Part shown: one piece after another, positions 1-6,370 of the stretch
Position numbering within the stretch: the first letter of the stretch is position 1
Layout of the letters: each line of letters opens with the position of its first letter
Assembly: GCA_015655485.1 (NCBI GenBank)
Contig: JAATEZ010000099.1
Location: 1 to 6,654, forward strand
Length of the DNA: 6,654 nt
Reading direction: 5' to 3'
Source: Lactobacillales bacterium
Lineage (GTDB): Bacteria > Bacillota > Bacilli > Lactobacillales > Vagococcaceae
Program-made: the position numbers and the translations under genes
The notes under the pieces: generated by a model
What the model was told of the DNA's origin: nothing
Database searches by the model: none
What the model saw: only the letters and a program-made list of their open reading frames with translations

Positions 1-38
1 AAGAAAAAGACCCTAGCAGATTCCACTAAACAAGGGTC
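1..38 (-). terminator. Intrinsic terminator of the serC-serA-DUF1015 operon
   Basis: Read on the minus strand, the stop codon of the DUF1015 gene is followed after about 15 bases by GACCCT, an 18-base loop region and AGGGTC, and then TTTTTCTT (positions 8 down to 1). The 6-bp GC-containing stem followed at once by a U-run is a standard rho-independent terminator. A further TAG/CTA pairing is possible inside the loop. It closes the leftward operon. The plus-strand reading has no comparable U-run, so it is probably unidirectional. Confidence 0.82.
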
Positions 39-53
39 ATTTCCATCAGTGCT

Positions 54-1304
54 TTATTTATTTTTTGTTTCAAAATCATGGATAAACAAGCCGCTTAATA
101 ATTTAGGCTCAAACCAGGTGGATTTGGGTGGCATGATCTTTCCAGCATCTGCCACTTTTAGCAAATCATCCATCGTCGTCGGGTACAAGGCAAAAGCAAT
201 CGTTGCCTGATGATCATCTACCAAACGAACTAATTCATCCAAGCCGCGGATCACGCCTACAAAATCGATACGCTTATCTGTCCGAATATCTTCGATACCA
301 AATATTTTTTCAAAAACCTGTTTTTGTAAAATAGAAACATCCAGATTCCCAATCACATCCGCTGGTATGATTTCGTAACGAGCAGTCAACTCGTACCACT
401 GACCGTTTAAATACATGCCAAAAGTTTTGGCCTTTAATGGTTTTACCTGATCCGCAGCAGTTTTTTGGACAGAAAAATCGGCCGCCAGTATTTCCAAGAG
501 ATCTGTCGGAACAGTTACATTTAAAACCCGATTATAATCCAAAATTTCTAATTCCTCTTTTGGAAACAGTACTGAAAGAAAATAACGAAACTCTGCATCA
601 TCTGGCGCTTCTGAAAAATCAGCCAAGCGTTTCTGTCCGACTTTGACCGCCGACTCCGTTCGATGATGACCATCTGCAATATACAATGCGGAAACTTTTT
701 CTGAGAACTCTGCTTCCAAGGCTTGGATCGTTGCCAAATCATCGATCACCCAAACCCGATGGTGAACTTCATGAAAACTAGTAAAATCATAAACTGGTGT
801 GCACTGCTGCTTCCAATCTTGGATCAATTGATCAATTTCTGCCTGTTTCCGATAAGTCAGAAAAATTGGACTCGTATTGCCATCGCAAGCATCACTGTGG
901 CGGATCCGATCTAATTCTTTTTCCGGCCGCGTAAATTCGTGTTTCTTGATCCTATTTTCAAGATAATCTTCAATAGAAGTACAGACGACCAAGCCCGTTT
1001 GTACCCGCTCAAGCATCGTCAATTCATAAAGATACAGACAAGGTTCAGCATCCTTTTTTAGCCAACCTTCCGCTTGAAAATCTTGCAAACTATCAGCGGC
1101 TTTTTCATAGACTTTGTCATCATAGGGAGATAAATCGGCCGGCAAATCAATTTCAGCTTTATCGATATGCAGATAAGAAAAGACATTTTCCCGAGCCAAG
1201 TCCGCAGCTTCTTCAGAATCCAGCACATCATAAGGAAGTGTCGCGATTTTCGCTGCTAATTCAGCTTTCGGCCGGATCGCCTTAAACGGTTTGATCACGA
1301 CCAT
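54..1304 (-). CDS. DUF1015 family protein (COG4198-like), third gene of the serine operon
   Basis: This 416-residue soluble protein has no signal peptide or membrane segment. I recognise it as DUF1015 by its conserved blocks: PYDV near the N-terminus (24-27), a KKHEFTRPEK block (120-129) followed by RIRH (133-136), DGNTSPIF (141-148), ADGHHRTESA (210-219), and KSTWFEPKLLSGLF (394-407) close to the C-terminus. The length is normal for a complete family member. The ATG at 1304 follows a CAGGGGGT ribosome site about 8 bases upstream, inside the end of serA, and the gene overlaps the serA stop by 10 bases, so translation is probably coupled. The family has no function that I can state as established. 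The operon position implies a role in serine or phosphoserine metabolism. The DGHHR block recalls the DGHxR-type motif of ParB/sulfiredoxin-fold serine kinases (SerK, SbnI), but that resemblance is my inference. No serB-type phosphatase motif (DxDxT) is visible. The family assignment is secure; the function is open. Confidence 0.9.
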   Translation of the reverse strand: MVVIKPFKAIRPKAELAAKIATLPYDVLDSEEAADLARENVFSYLHIDKAEIDLPADLSPYDDKVYEKAADSLQDFQAEGWLKKDAEPCLYLYELTMLERVQTGLVVCTSIEDYLENRIKKHEFTRPEKELDRIRHSDACDGNTSPIFLTYRKQAEIDQLIQDWKQQCTPVYDFTSFHEVHHRVWVIDDLATIQALEAEFSEKVSALYIADGHHRTESAVKVGQKRLADFSEAPDDAEFRYFLSVLFPKEELEILDYNRVLNVTVPTDLLEILAADFSVQKTAADQVKPLKAKTFGMYLNGQWYELTARYEIIPADVIGNLDVSILQKQVFEKIFGIEDIRTDKRIDFVGVIRGLDELVRLVDDHQATIAFALYPTTMDDLLKVADAGKIMPPKSTWFEPKLLSGLFIHDFETKNK

Positions 1305-2494
1305 TCTGCTACCCCCTGCTCCAGATTAGAAATGACCCGCACTCGTACAACGTTTGCTATTTGTTCCAGATCTTTAGCTGCTTTTTCAGCATCTTCTTTA
1401 GTAATATCAGACAAATCGAGCAAGGTATAGGCATACTCATCCCGGCTGCGATTGATCATATTATCGATATTAAAGCCGTGAGTCGCGACACTGCTAGAGA
1501 TCGTACCCAACATATTCGGCACATTTTTATGAATGACTGAAATTCGATAAGGTGTTTTAAAAACCATCTCCACAGTAGGAAAGTTTACTGAGCGTTTGAT
1601 ATTACCGGTTTCTAAGAACAACTTCAAAGTACGAGCCGCCATCTTAGCACAATTTACCTCTGCTTCTTCTGTAGAGGCGCCTAAATGAGGTAAAACTAAA
1701 ATATTTTCCTTGCGTAATAACCGCTCATCAGCAAAATCAGTCACATAGCCTGCGATCTTCTGCTCTGCTACGGCTTTGATCACAGCCTGCGTATCTACTA
1801 ATTCCCCGCGGGCAAAATTTAACAGCACCGCTGTATTTTTCATCAACAAAAACTGATCCGGTCCAATCAAGTGACGCGTTTTTTCATTTAATGGAACATG
1901 TACTGTAATGAAATCGCATGTTTCCAAAATTTCTTCCATACTGACGGCCCGTTTGACGCGACGTGAAATACTCCATGCTGTATCTACAGAAACAAAAGGA
2001 TCATATCCCGTCACATTCATGCCTAAGCGGTAAGCATCATTGGCCACCATCGCGCCAATAGCTCCCAGACCTATTACTCCAAGTTTTTTACCTTCCAACT
2101 CAGTTCCGGCAAATTGTTTTTTCCCTGCCTCGACCTGTTCTTCTGCATCGCTTCCTACAACTTTTTGAACCCATTCTACCCCTTGGATGATTAGTCGAAC
2201 AGAGAGCAACAAAATTGCGATCACTAATTCTTTTACCGCATTCGCATTCGCACCTGGTGTGTTGAAAACAACGATCCCTTGTTCTGTGCACTTAGCGACT
2301 GGAACGTTATTTGTCCCCGCACCTGCTCTGGCGATCCCCTTGACATTCTTAGAAAATTCGTAATCGTGCAACTTCTGGCTGCGTAAAATGACTCCATCCG
2401 GATCTTCTGTTGCATTCAAGGTATAATGCTCTGGTTCAAACCGATCTAAACCTTCCTTGGCAATGGCATTAAATGTCTTTATGTCGAATGTCAT
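1295..2494 (-). CDS. serA: D-3-phosphoglycerate dehydrogenase, short ACT-domain form
   Basis: The enzyme oxidises 3-phosphoglycerate to 3-phosphohydroxypyruvate with NAD+, the first step of serine synthesis, in the cytoplasm. The 399 residues contain a split substrate-binding domain (about 1-90 and 280-310) around a Rossmann NAD domain. The nucleotide loop is GLGAIG (142-147), with the acidic ribose-binding residue at D165. The expected catalytic set of the D-2-hydroxyacid dehydrogenases is present: R229 in NFARGELVD, E257 in DFADERLL, and H270 in LPHLGAST. A C-terminal ACT domain (about 317-390, starting RISVIHKNVPNMLG) suggests feedback control by serine, as in E. coli SerA. The larger intervening domain of the roughly 525-residue Bacillus type is absent. 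The start codon directly follows the serC stop codon (TAAATG), with a GGGGGAAG ribosome site inside the end of serC. The 3' end overlaps the DUF1015 gene. Another hydroxyacid dehydrogenase specificity is possible, but pairing with serC makes SerA by far the best call. Confidence 0.95.
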   Translation of the reverse strand: MTFDIKTFNAIAKEGLDRFEPEHYTLNATEDPDGVILRSQKLHDYEFSKNVKGIARAGAGTNNVPVAKCTEQGIVVFNTPGANANAVKELVIAILLLSVRLIIQGVEWVQKVVGSDAEEQVEAGKKQFAGTELEGKKLGVIGLGAIGAMVANDAYRLGMNVTGYDPFVSVDTAWSISRRVKRAVSMEEILETCDFITVHVPLNEKTRHLIGPDQFLLMKNTAVLLNFARGELVDTQAVIKAVAEQKIAGYVTDFADERLLRKENILVLPHLGASTEEAEVNCAKMAARTLKLFLETGNIKRSVNFPTVEMVFKTPYRISVIHKNVPNMLGTISSSVATHGFNIDNMINRSRDEYAYTLLDLSDITKEDAEKAAKDLEQIANVVRVRVISNLEQGVAEWS

Positions 2495-3586
2495 TTATTT
2501 ACTTCCCCCATTTTCTGCTTCAAACTTCTTCATGAACGCAACTAAAGCCTCAACTCCCGCTTTGGGAAAAGCGTTATATAAACTAGCTCGCATCCCGCCG
2601 ACCGAACGATGACCTTTAAGATTTTCAAACCCTTGTGCTAAAGCTTCCTGATTGAATTTTGCATCTAGCTCTTTGTCTCCAGTGACAAAAGGAATATTAT
2701 TGATTGAACGCGCGCTCGCTTCTACTGGAGAAGAAAATAAATGAGAATTTGCGATTTCATCATAAAGGATCGACGCTTTCTCCCGATTGGTTTTTTCCAT
2801 TTTTGAAACGCCGCCAAGTTCTTTGACCCAATCAAATACTAACTTTGCTATATAAATAGCAAAAGTTGGCGGAGTATTGTAAATAGAACCATTTTTCGCA
2901 AATACGCTATAATCCAACATCGAGCTAAGTACATCCACTTTTCCAATCAAATCCTCTCGAACAATGACAACCGTCAGCCCCGCTGGCCCAATATTTTTTT
3001 GAGCTCCTGCATAAATCAACCCAAAATCAGCGACATTATAGTTGACAGATAATATATTGGAAGACATATCCGCCACTAGTGGAACATTTCCAGTATCCGG
3101 CAATTCATAATAAGTCGTTCCCTCTATTGTATTATTGGTAGTGATATGGACGTATGCCGCATCTTGAGGAACATCTTCCCGATCGATTTTAGGAATATAA
3201 GTAAATTTTTTGTCCTCGCTGCTTGCTAAAACTTCCACTTCAACACCAGAGATTTTCTTTGCTTCAGAAATAGCCTTCTTTGACCATGAGCCGGTGCTGA
3301 TATAACAAGCTTTTTTCCCAGCCGCCAAGTTCAATGGAACCATTGTAAACTGCAGACTCGCTCCTCCTTGCAAGAATAAGACCCGGTAGTTGTCAGGAAT
3401 ATTCATCAATTCACGCAGCGATGTTTCGGCACTTTGGATAATGGTCTCAAAAAGGGAGGAACGATGACTGAGCTCCATTACTGACATGCCGCTGTTCTGA
3501 TAATTTACAAGTTCTGATTGTGCTTGTTCCAAGACAGCTTTTGGTAAAACTGCTGGACCAGCTGAAAAATTATAAACTTCTTTCAT
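2495..3586 (-). CDS. serC: Phosphoserine aminotransferase
   Basis: This PLP enzyme converts 3-phosphohydroxypyruvate plus glutamate to O-phospho-L-serine plus 2-oxoglutarate, and it can also serve pyridoxal phosphate synthesis in some bacteria. I chose the third in-frame ATG, giving 363 residues that begin MKEVYNFSAGPAVLP. Numbered from there, the PLP lysine is K197 in AGAQKNIGPAG, the PLP-stacking tryptophan is W101 in STGSWS, the PLP-nitrogen aspartate is D173 in VADMSSN, and the C-terminal GHRSVGGMRASLYNAF block spans 325-340. These sit one residue off the E. coli SerC numbering (K198, W102, D174), which supports this start. A GAGAGG ribosome site (about 3599-3604) lies 12 bases upstream of it. 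The alternative ATG at 3595 would be only 3 bases from that site, and the ATG at 3610 has no good site of its own. It is the first gene of the operon and its stop abuts the serA start. Confidence 0.94.
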   Translation of the reverse strand: MKEVYNFSAGPAVLPKAVLEQAQSELVNYQNSGMSVMELSHRSSLFETIIQSAETSLRELMNIPDNYRVLFLQGGASLQFTMVPLNLAAGKKACYISTGSWSKKAISEAKKISGVEVEVLASSEDKKFTYIPKIDREDVPQDAAYVHITTNNTIEGTTYYELPDTGNVPLVADMSSNILSVNYNVADFGLIYAGAQKNIGPAGLTVVIVREDLIGKVDVLSSMLDYSVFAKNGSIYNTPPTFAIYIAKLVFDWVKELGGVSKMEKTNREKASILYDEIANSHLFSSPVEASARSINNIPFVTGDKELDAKFNQEALAQGFENLKGHRSVGGMRASLYNAFPKAGVEALVAFMKKFEAENGGSK

Positions 3587-3615
3587 TTTATTCATTGACC
3601 TCTCTTTCATATTCT

Positions 3616-3637
3616 TTGCTGAAAATTCTCACAGCAA
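3616..3637 (-). other. Hairpin in the serC 5' untranslated region
   Basis: TTGCTG and CAGCAA form a perfect 6-base inverted repeat separated by 10 bases. It lies just downstream of the predicted serC transcription start (about 3640) and ahead of the ribosome site. As RNA it would form a hairpin near the 5' end of the operon mRNA, which could protect the message or modulate it. As DNA it could be a repressor site. The sequence does not show which. The leader is too short for a T-box. Confidence 0.4.
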
Positions 3638-3646
3638 GATGTTTTC

Positions 3647-3675
3647 ATTATAGCAGAAGGCTTTCATTAAAAAAA
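3647..3675 (-). promoter_or_regulatory. Promoter of the serC-serA-DUF1015 operon
   Basis: On the minus strand a perfect TATAAT (3652 down to 3647) is preceded directly by TGC, giving an extended -10 element. Seventeen bases further upstream lies only a T-run (TTTTTT, 3675-3670) as the -35, a poor match to TTGACA that the extended -10 can compensate for. The predicted start is near 3640, about 54 bases ahead of the chosen serC ATG. The upstream DNA is rich in A and T tracts, as is common for UP-like elements. Confidence 0.75.
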
Positions 3676-3762
3676 GATTAAAACAAAAAAAGTTTTTTCT
3701 CTTAAAGCAAGCCATTTTATCCCTTTTCTTATGGGTTACACCCCTTTTTGCCGTGCTGTTTT

Positions 3763-3780
3763 AGCATTTTTGAAAAAGCT
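3763..3780. promoter_or_regulatory. Imperfect palindrome upstream of the kup promoter, possible operator
   Basis: The 18 bases AGCATTTTTGAAAAAGCT read nearly the same on both strands (AGC, five T, five A, GCT, with one extra base). The repeat lies 13 bases upstream of the kup -35 hexamer, a common position for an activator site. I do not recognise the motif as belonging to a known regulator. AT-rich inverted repeats arise by chance in such regions, so this is only a candidate. Confidence 0.25.
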
Positions 3781-3793
3781 GTCGAAAATTTCA

Positions 3794-3821
3794 TTGACTT
3801 TTCATTGTGGAAGCCTATAAT
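3794..3821 (+). promoter_or_regulatory. Promoter of kup
   Basis: TTGACT (3794-3799) matches the -35 consensus at five of six positions and TATAAT (3816-3821) is a perfect -10. They are separated by 16 bases. Transcription should start near 3828, leaving an unusually long leader of about 185 nt before the kup start codon. It is divergent from the serC promoter, whose -10 lies about 140 bases away. Confidence 0.85.
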
Positions 3822-3827
3822 AACTCT

Positions 3828-4012
3828 GTTATCCAGTAAAATGTACTTTCAAGATCGTATTAGCAAACCTGGAAAATCTCTCCCAGAAGAAAAATTGCGG
3901 GACCTAGTCACCTGTGTGGATCAAATTTTGACACATAGGCCTTTTTTCTGTAATCTGAAAAGAGAAAATAACCTAAAAATGGATTAGTGATCGACAAAGA
4001 AAGGACGAAAAA
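3828..4012 (+). promoter_or_regulatory. Structured kup mRNA leader, candidate attenuator or riboswitch of unrecognised class
   Basis: The leader runs from the predicted start to the kup ATG. Its first 80 bases contain CTGG (3869-3872), which can pair either with upstream CCAG (3833-3836, five pairs if the flanking T-A is counted) or with downstream CCAG (3883-3886). These alternatives exclude each other. A strong intrinsic terminator follows at 3911-3947. Its U-run could instead pair with GAAAAGAG (3957-3964), which would compete with termination. The promoter, a roughly 80-nt folded part, a terminator and then the ribosome site AGAAAGGA (3998-4005) form the classic layout of transcription attenuation. 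I looked for the c-di-AMP (ydaO), M-box and T-box signature segments and saw none. An in-frame reading frame (ATG at 3841 to stop at 3987) crosses the leader without a convincing ribosome site. Confidence 0.55.
3911..3947 (+). terminator. Intrinsic terminator inside the kup leader
   Basis: CCTGTGTG (3911-3918) pairs along its whole length with CACATAGG (3932-3939), with one G-U pair. TCAA/TTGA extend the stem after a two-base bulge and leave a three-base loop. The stem is followed by CC and six T (3942-3947). It lies between the kup promoter and the kup start codon, so it would stop transcription after about 120 nt unless prevented. That points to conditional expression of kup. It cannot serve serC, which is read the other way. 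Confidence 0.75.
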
Positions 4013-6025
4013 ATGAAAGCCAAACAAACAGCCTCCCATACAGGTGCTTTTAAAATGGGCGGTATTCTAGTCGCAATGGGTGTAGTCTATGGAGATATCG
4101 GAACAAGTCCACTCTATGTAATGAAAGCTATTATTGAAGGAAATGGCGGCCTGAGCAATTTAACAAAAGATTTTATTATCGGCTCGATTTCATTGATATT
4201 TTGGACTCTGACCTTATTGACCACCATCAAGTATGTCATAATTGCTTTAAATGCTGATAATCACGGCGAAGGGGGAATCTTCTCATTATACACTCTGGTT
4301 CGTAAATCGGGAAAATATCTCATTATCCCGGCAATGATTGGCGGTGCCGCTCTTTTAGCAGATGGAGTGTTGACGCCGGCTGTCACCGTGACCACTGCTA
4401 TCGAAGGTTTAAGAGGAATCCCGGCTTTTTTTGATACTTTTGGCAATGACCAGTCTATTATTATGACCATAACGATTTTGATCATTTTCTTTCTATTCAT
4501 GATCCAGCGTTTTGGAACAGAATTAGTCGGAAAAGCTTTCGGTCCGATCATGCTGGGCTGGTTCACTTTCATCGGAATCGCCGGAATAGGTAATTTCTGG
4601 GGAAATTTAGAGGTTTTAAAGGCCTTAAACCCCTATTATGCTGTTGAATTATTGGGAAGTCCCCAGAATAAAGAAGGCCTTTTTGTACTCGGCAGTATCT
4701 TCCTAGCCACTACAGGAGCAGAAGCACTTTATTCCGATCTGGGCCATGTAGGCCGCAAAAATATCCGTACGAGCTGGCCATACGTTAAGATCTGCTTACT
4801 TTTAAACTATTTCGGGCAGGCCGCATGGCTGATCAAAGTCAAAGATATTTCCAGTTACCAGCAAATGGATGCCATCAATCCTTTTTTCAGAATGATGCCT
4901 CAAGGCTTGACTGTTTTTAGTGTCATTTTTGCTACCTTAGCTGCGATCATCGCCTCGCAAGCCTTGATCTCCGGTTCATATACACTGGTTTCTGAAGCTA
5001 TTCAGTTAAAGTTATTGCCAAGACTGAAAATCATCTATCCTTCGAAACAAAAAGGTCAATTATACATCCCGGCAGTCAACTCTTTATTGCTTATTGCCTG
5101 TATCGGAGTTGTTGTTTACTTTAGAACTTCGGCTCATATGGAAGCTGCTTATGGTTTGGCCATCACAGTGACCATGTTGATGACTACCGTTCTTTTATTA
5201 TTTTACCTTTTACAAAAACATGTACCTAAAGCTATTGCTTTTGGGATCACTTTATTTTTCGGCACCATCGAAACGATTTTTTTCATCTCCAGCATTTCCA
5301 AATTTTTTCACGGCGGCTTCGTTGCGGCCTTGATTGCTCTGATTATTTTTTCGATCATGCTTATTTGGGAAAGGGGAAATATTATCGAAGAGCGTGCTTC
5401 AGACAAAATCTCTCTCTATGATTACTTAGATCAGCTCAAAAAATTACGTGAGGATCGCAGTATTCCAATTTATCAAACTAATTTAGTTTTTTTGACCAGC
5501 AACTTAAAAGGTCATAGAATTGGTAGAGAAATTTTATATTCAGTTCTAGATAAACGCCCTAAACGTGCTAAGGTCTATTGGTTTGTTAATGTCTTAGTGA
5601 CAGATGATCCTTATACTGAAGAATATTATGTGGACATGATGGATACAGATTATGTTGTTAATGTTCAATTGCGTTTGGGTTTTCGTATCAATCAGGAGGT
5701 CAATGTCTATTTGCGACAAATCGTTAACGAGCTAATGGCGGAAGGAAAATTAGCGAAACAGCCGCAAACCTATACTATCACTCCGGGGCGCGAGGTTGGT
5801 GATTTTTGTTTTATTCTTATTCGCGAGGAATTATCTCGAGTAAATGAATTAAGTACTTTTGACCGTCTGGTTATGCAGGCCAAACTTGCCATCAAAAAAG
5901 TGGCTGTTTCACCTGATCGCTGGTTCGGGCTGGAGTACAGCGATTATCGCTTAGAATACGTTCCACTGATCATCGGAAAAAAACGGCATTCCAATCTAAA
6001 ACAGGTCAATGTCAAAGATTTTTAA
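4013..6025 (+). CDS. kup: KUP/HAK-family potassium uptake protein
   Basis: The protein imports K+ across the cytoplasmic membrane, in this family coupled to protons. It has 670 residues, the usual length. The signature GVVYGDIGTSPLY (23-35) is in the first membrane segment. Other family blocks are NADNHGEGGIFSLYTLVR (80-97), LLADGVLTPAVTV (114-126) and TTGAEALYSDLGHVGR (233-248). About twelve membrane segments can be placed between residues 15 and 452 (roughly 15-35, 53-76, 102-122, 148-165, 174-195, 224-240, 256-275, 297-325, 352-370, 379-400, 407-427, 432-452). A soluble cytoplasmic C-terminal domain occupies about 456-670. The ATG follows AGAAAGGA with 7 bases of spacing. The gene is monocistronic, with its own promoter, a long leader with an internal terminator, and a downstream terminator. 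Lactococcal Kup proteins are reported to be inhibited by c-di-AMP, and the same could hold here, but no sequence evidence decides it. KimA is excluded by these motifs. Confidence 0.95.
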   Translation: MKAKQTASHTGAFKMGGILVAMGVVYGDIGTSPLYVMKAIIEGNGGLSNLTKDFIIGSISLIFWTLTLLTTIKYVIIALNADNHGEGGIFSLYTLVRKSGKYLIIPAMIGGAALLADGVLTPAVTVTTAIEGLRGIPAFFDTFGNDQSIIMTITILIIFFLFMIQRFGTELVGKAFGPIMLGWFTFIGIAGIGNFWGNLEVLKALNPYYAVELLGSPQNKEGLFVLGSIFLATTGAEALYSDLGHVGRKNIRTSWPYVKICLLLNYFGQAAWLIKVKDISSYQQMDAINPFFRMMPQGLTVFSVIFATLAAIIASQALISGSYTLVSEAIQLKLLPRLKIIYPSKQKGQLYIPAVNSLLLIACIGVVVYFRTSAHMEAAYGLAITVTMLMTTVLLLFYLLQKHVPKAIAFGITLFFGTIETIFFISSISKFFHGGFVAALIALIIFSIMLIWERGNIIEERASDKISLYDYLDQLKKLREDRSIPIYQTNLVFLTSNLKGHRIGREILYSVLDKRPKRAKVYWFVNVLVTDDPYTEEYYVDMMDTDYVVNVQLRLGFRINQEVNVYLRQIVNELMAEGKLAKQPQTYTITPGREVGDFCFILIREELSRVNELSTFDRLVMQAKLAIKKVAVSPDRWFGLEYSDYRLEYVPLIIGKKRHSNLKQVNVKDF

Positions 6026-6039
6026 ATTTCTTAGCGAGC

Positions 6040-6147
6040 GTGATCAAAAGTGTTCCGCTCCAAGAAAAAGATAAGAATATCCGAAAATGGCTTTTTATAT
6101 TTTCCAGATAGTTCGAATTATTTCCGAAAAAGTTGCTTTTGACTCAC
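6040..6147. repeat. Long imperfect hairpin element after kup, possible dispersed repeat
   Basis: The outer arms GTGATCAAAAG (6040-6050) and CTTTTGACTCAC (6136-6147) pair over 11 bp with one bulged base. Inside, GAAAAT (6083-6088) pairs with ATTTTC (6099-6104), and ATC/GAT extends that stem outward. TCCGAAAA also occurs twice (6080-6087 and 6123-6130). No coding frame explains the stretch. An imperfect palindrome of about 108 bp just after a gene resembles the small intergenic repeats of low-GC Gram-positives. With one copy visible, its repeat status is a guess. It could equally be a structured 3' untranslated region of kup. Confidence 0.35.
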
Positions 6148-6162
6148 CATTTATTCCTATTA

Positions 6163-6211
6163 GGGCCGGCTCATTTAATTACGTTGATTAATGGGCCAGC
6201 CTCATTTTTTT
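6163..6211 (+). terminator. Intrinsic terminator downstream of kup
   Basis: A long stem (6164-6181 with 6185-6201) contains about 17 pairs with one C-A mismatch, one bulged T and two G-T pairs, around a CGT loop. Its base is GC-rich (GGCCGGC with GGGCCAGCC). It is followed by TCA and seven T (6205-6211). It lies about 140 bases beyond the kup stop and separates kup from mntH transcription. Confidence 0.8.
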
Positions 6212-6254
6212 GCTTAAGGCCCGATACGTGTCATAAAAATTTTTGGTGATCTGA

Positions 6255-6335
6255 CTTCATGCGGCCGTCCTTTTCGACAATAGGTCAAGGTCCAATAAGT
6301 CTCATGAAGCTTTTTGATGGCATTATTTAGCCATC
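6255..6335 (+). ncRNA. Two adjacent hairpins upstream of mntH, possible small RNA with its own terminator
   Basis: CTTCATG (6255-6261) pairs perfectly with CATGAAG (6303-6309). Inside this, CCTT and GAC (6269-6278) pair with GTCAAGG (6284-6290) around AATAG. The outer stem is followed by C and five T (6311-6315), as in a terminator. A second hairpin, GATGGC with GCCATC (6316-6321 and 6330-6335), follows directly. A weak extended -10 candidate, TGTCATAAA (6229-6237), with TTGCTT 16 bases upstream, could start a short RNA near 6244. The mntH promoter lies further downstream, so this structure is not part of the mntH leader. It could also be a decayed remnant or a backup terminator. Confidence 0.25.
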
Positions 6336-6370
6336 TGATACTTATATTTAAACATTTAGTTTTTTTATTT

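Noticed and set aside
437..914. Short frames of about 60-70 codons within the DUF1015 gene, on both strands
   Set aside because: They are shadows of a well-supported conserved gene and have no ribosome sites or recognisable domains.
2100..2415. Two minus-strand frames of about 60 codons inside serA
   Set aside because: They overlap the conserved NAD-binding and substrate-binding coding sequence in another frame and have arginine- and cysteine-rich, non-protein-like composition.
3733..3749. GGGT-TAC-ACCC followed by five T, a small terminator-like hairpin on the plus strand
   Set aside because: The stem is only 4 bp and no plus-strand gene lies upstream to be terminated. It is probably chance in the T-rich divergent region.
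3828..3947. Known riboswitch classes (ydaO c-di-AMP, M-box, T-box) in the kup leader
   Set aside because: Conserved core segments of these classes are not visible by eye. A covariance-model search would be decisive.
3748..3987. Plus-strand reading frame of 79 codons between serC and kup
   Set aside because: It runs through the kup promoter (3794-3821) and the leader terminator, has no ribosome site at its first ATG and resembles no protein family I know. It is not called as a gene; the part after 3841 is discussed as a speculative leader frame.
4261..4572. Minus-strand frame of 103 codons inside kup
   Set aside because: It is antisense to the conserved membrane-spanning part of Kup, a common artefact opposite hydrophobic coding sequence, and has no promoter or ribosome site.
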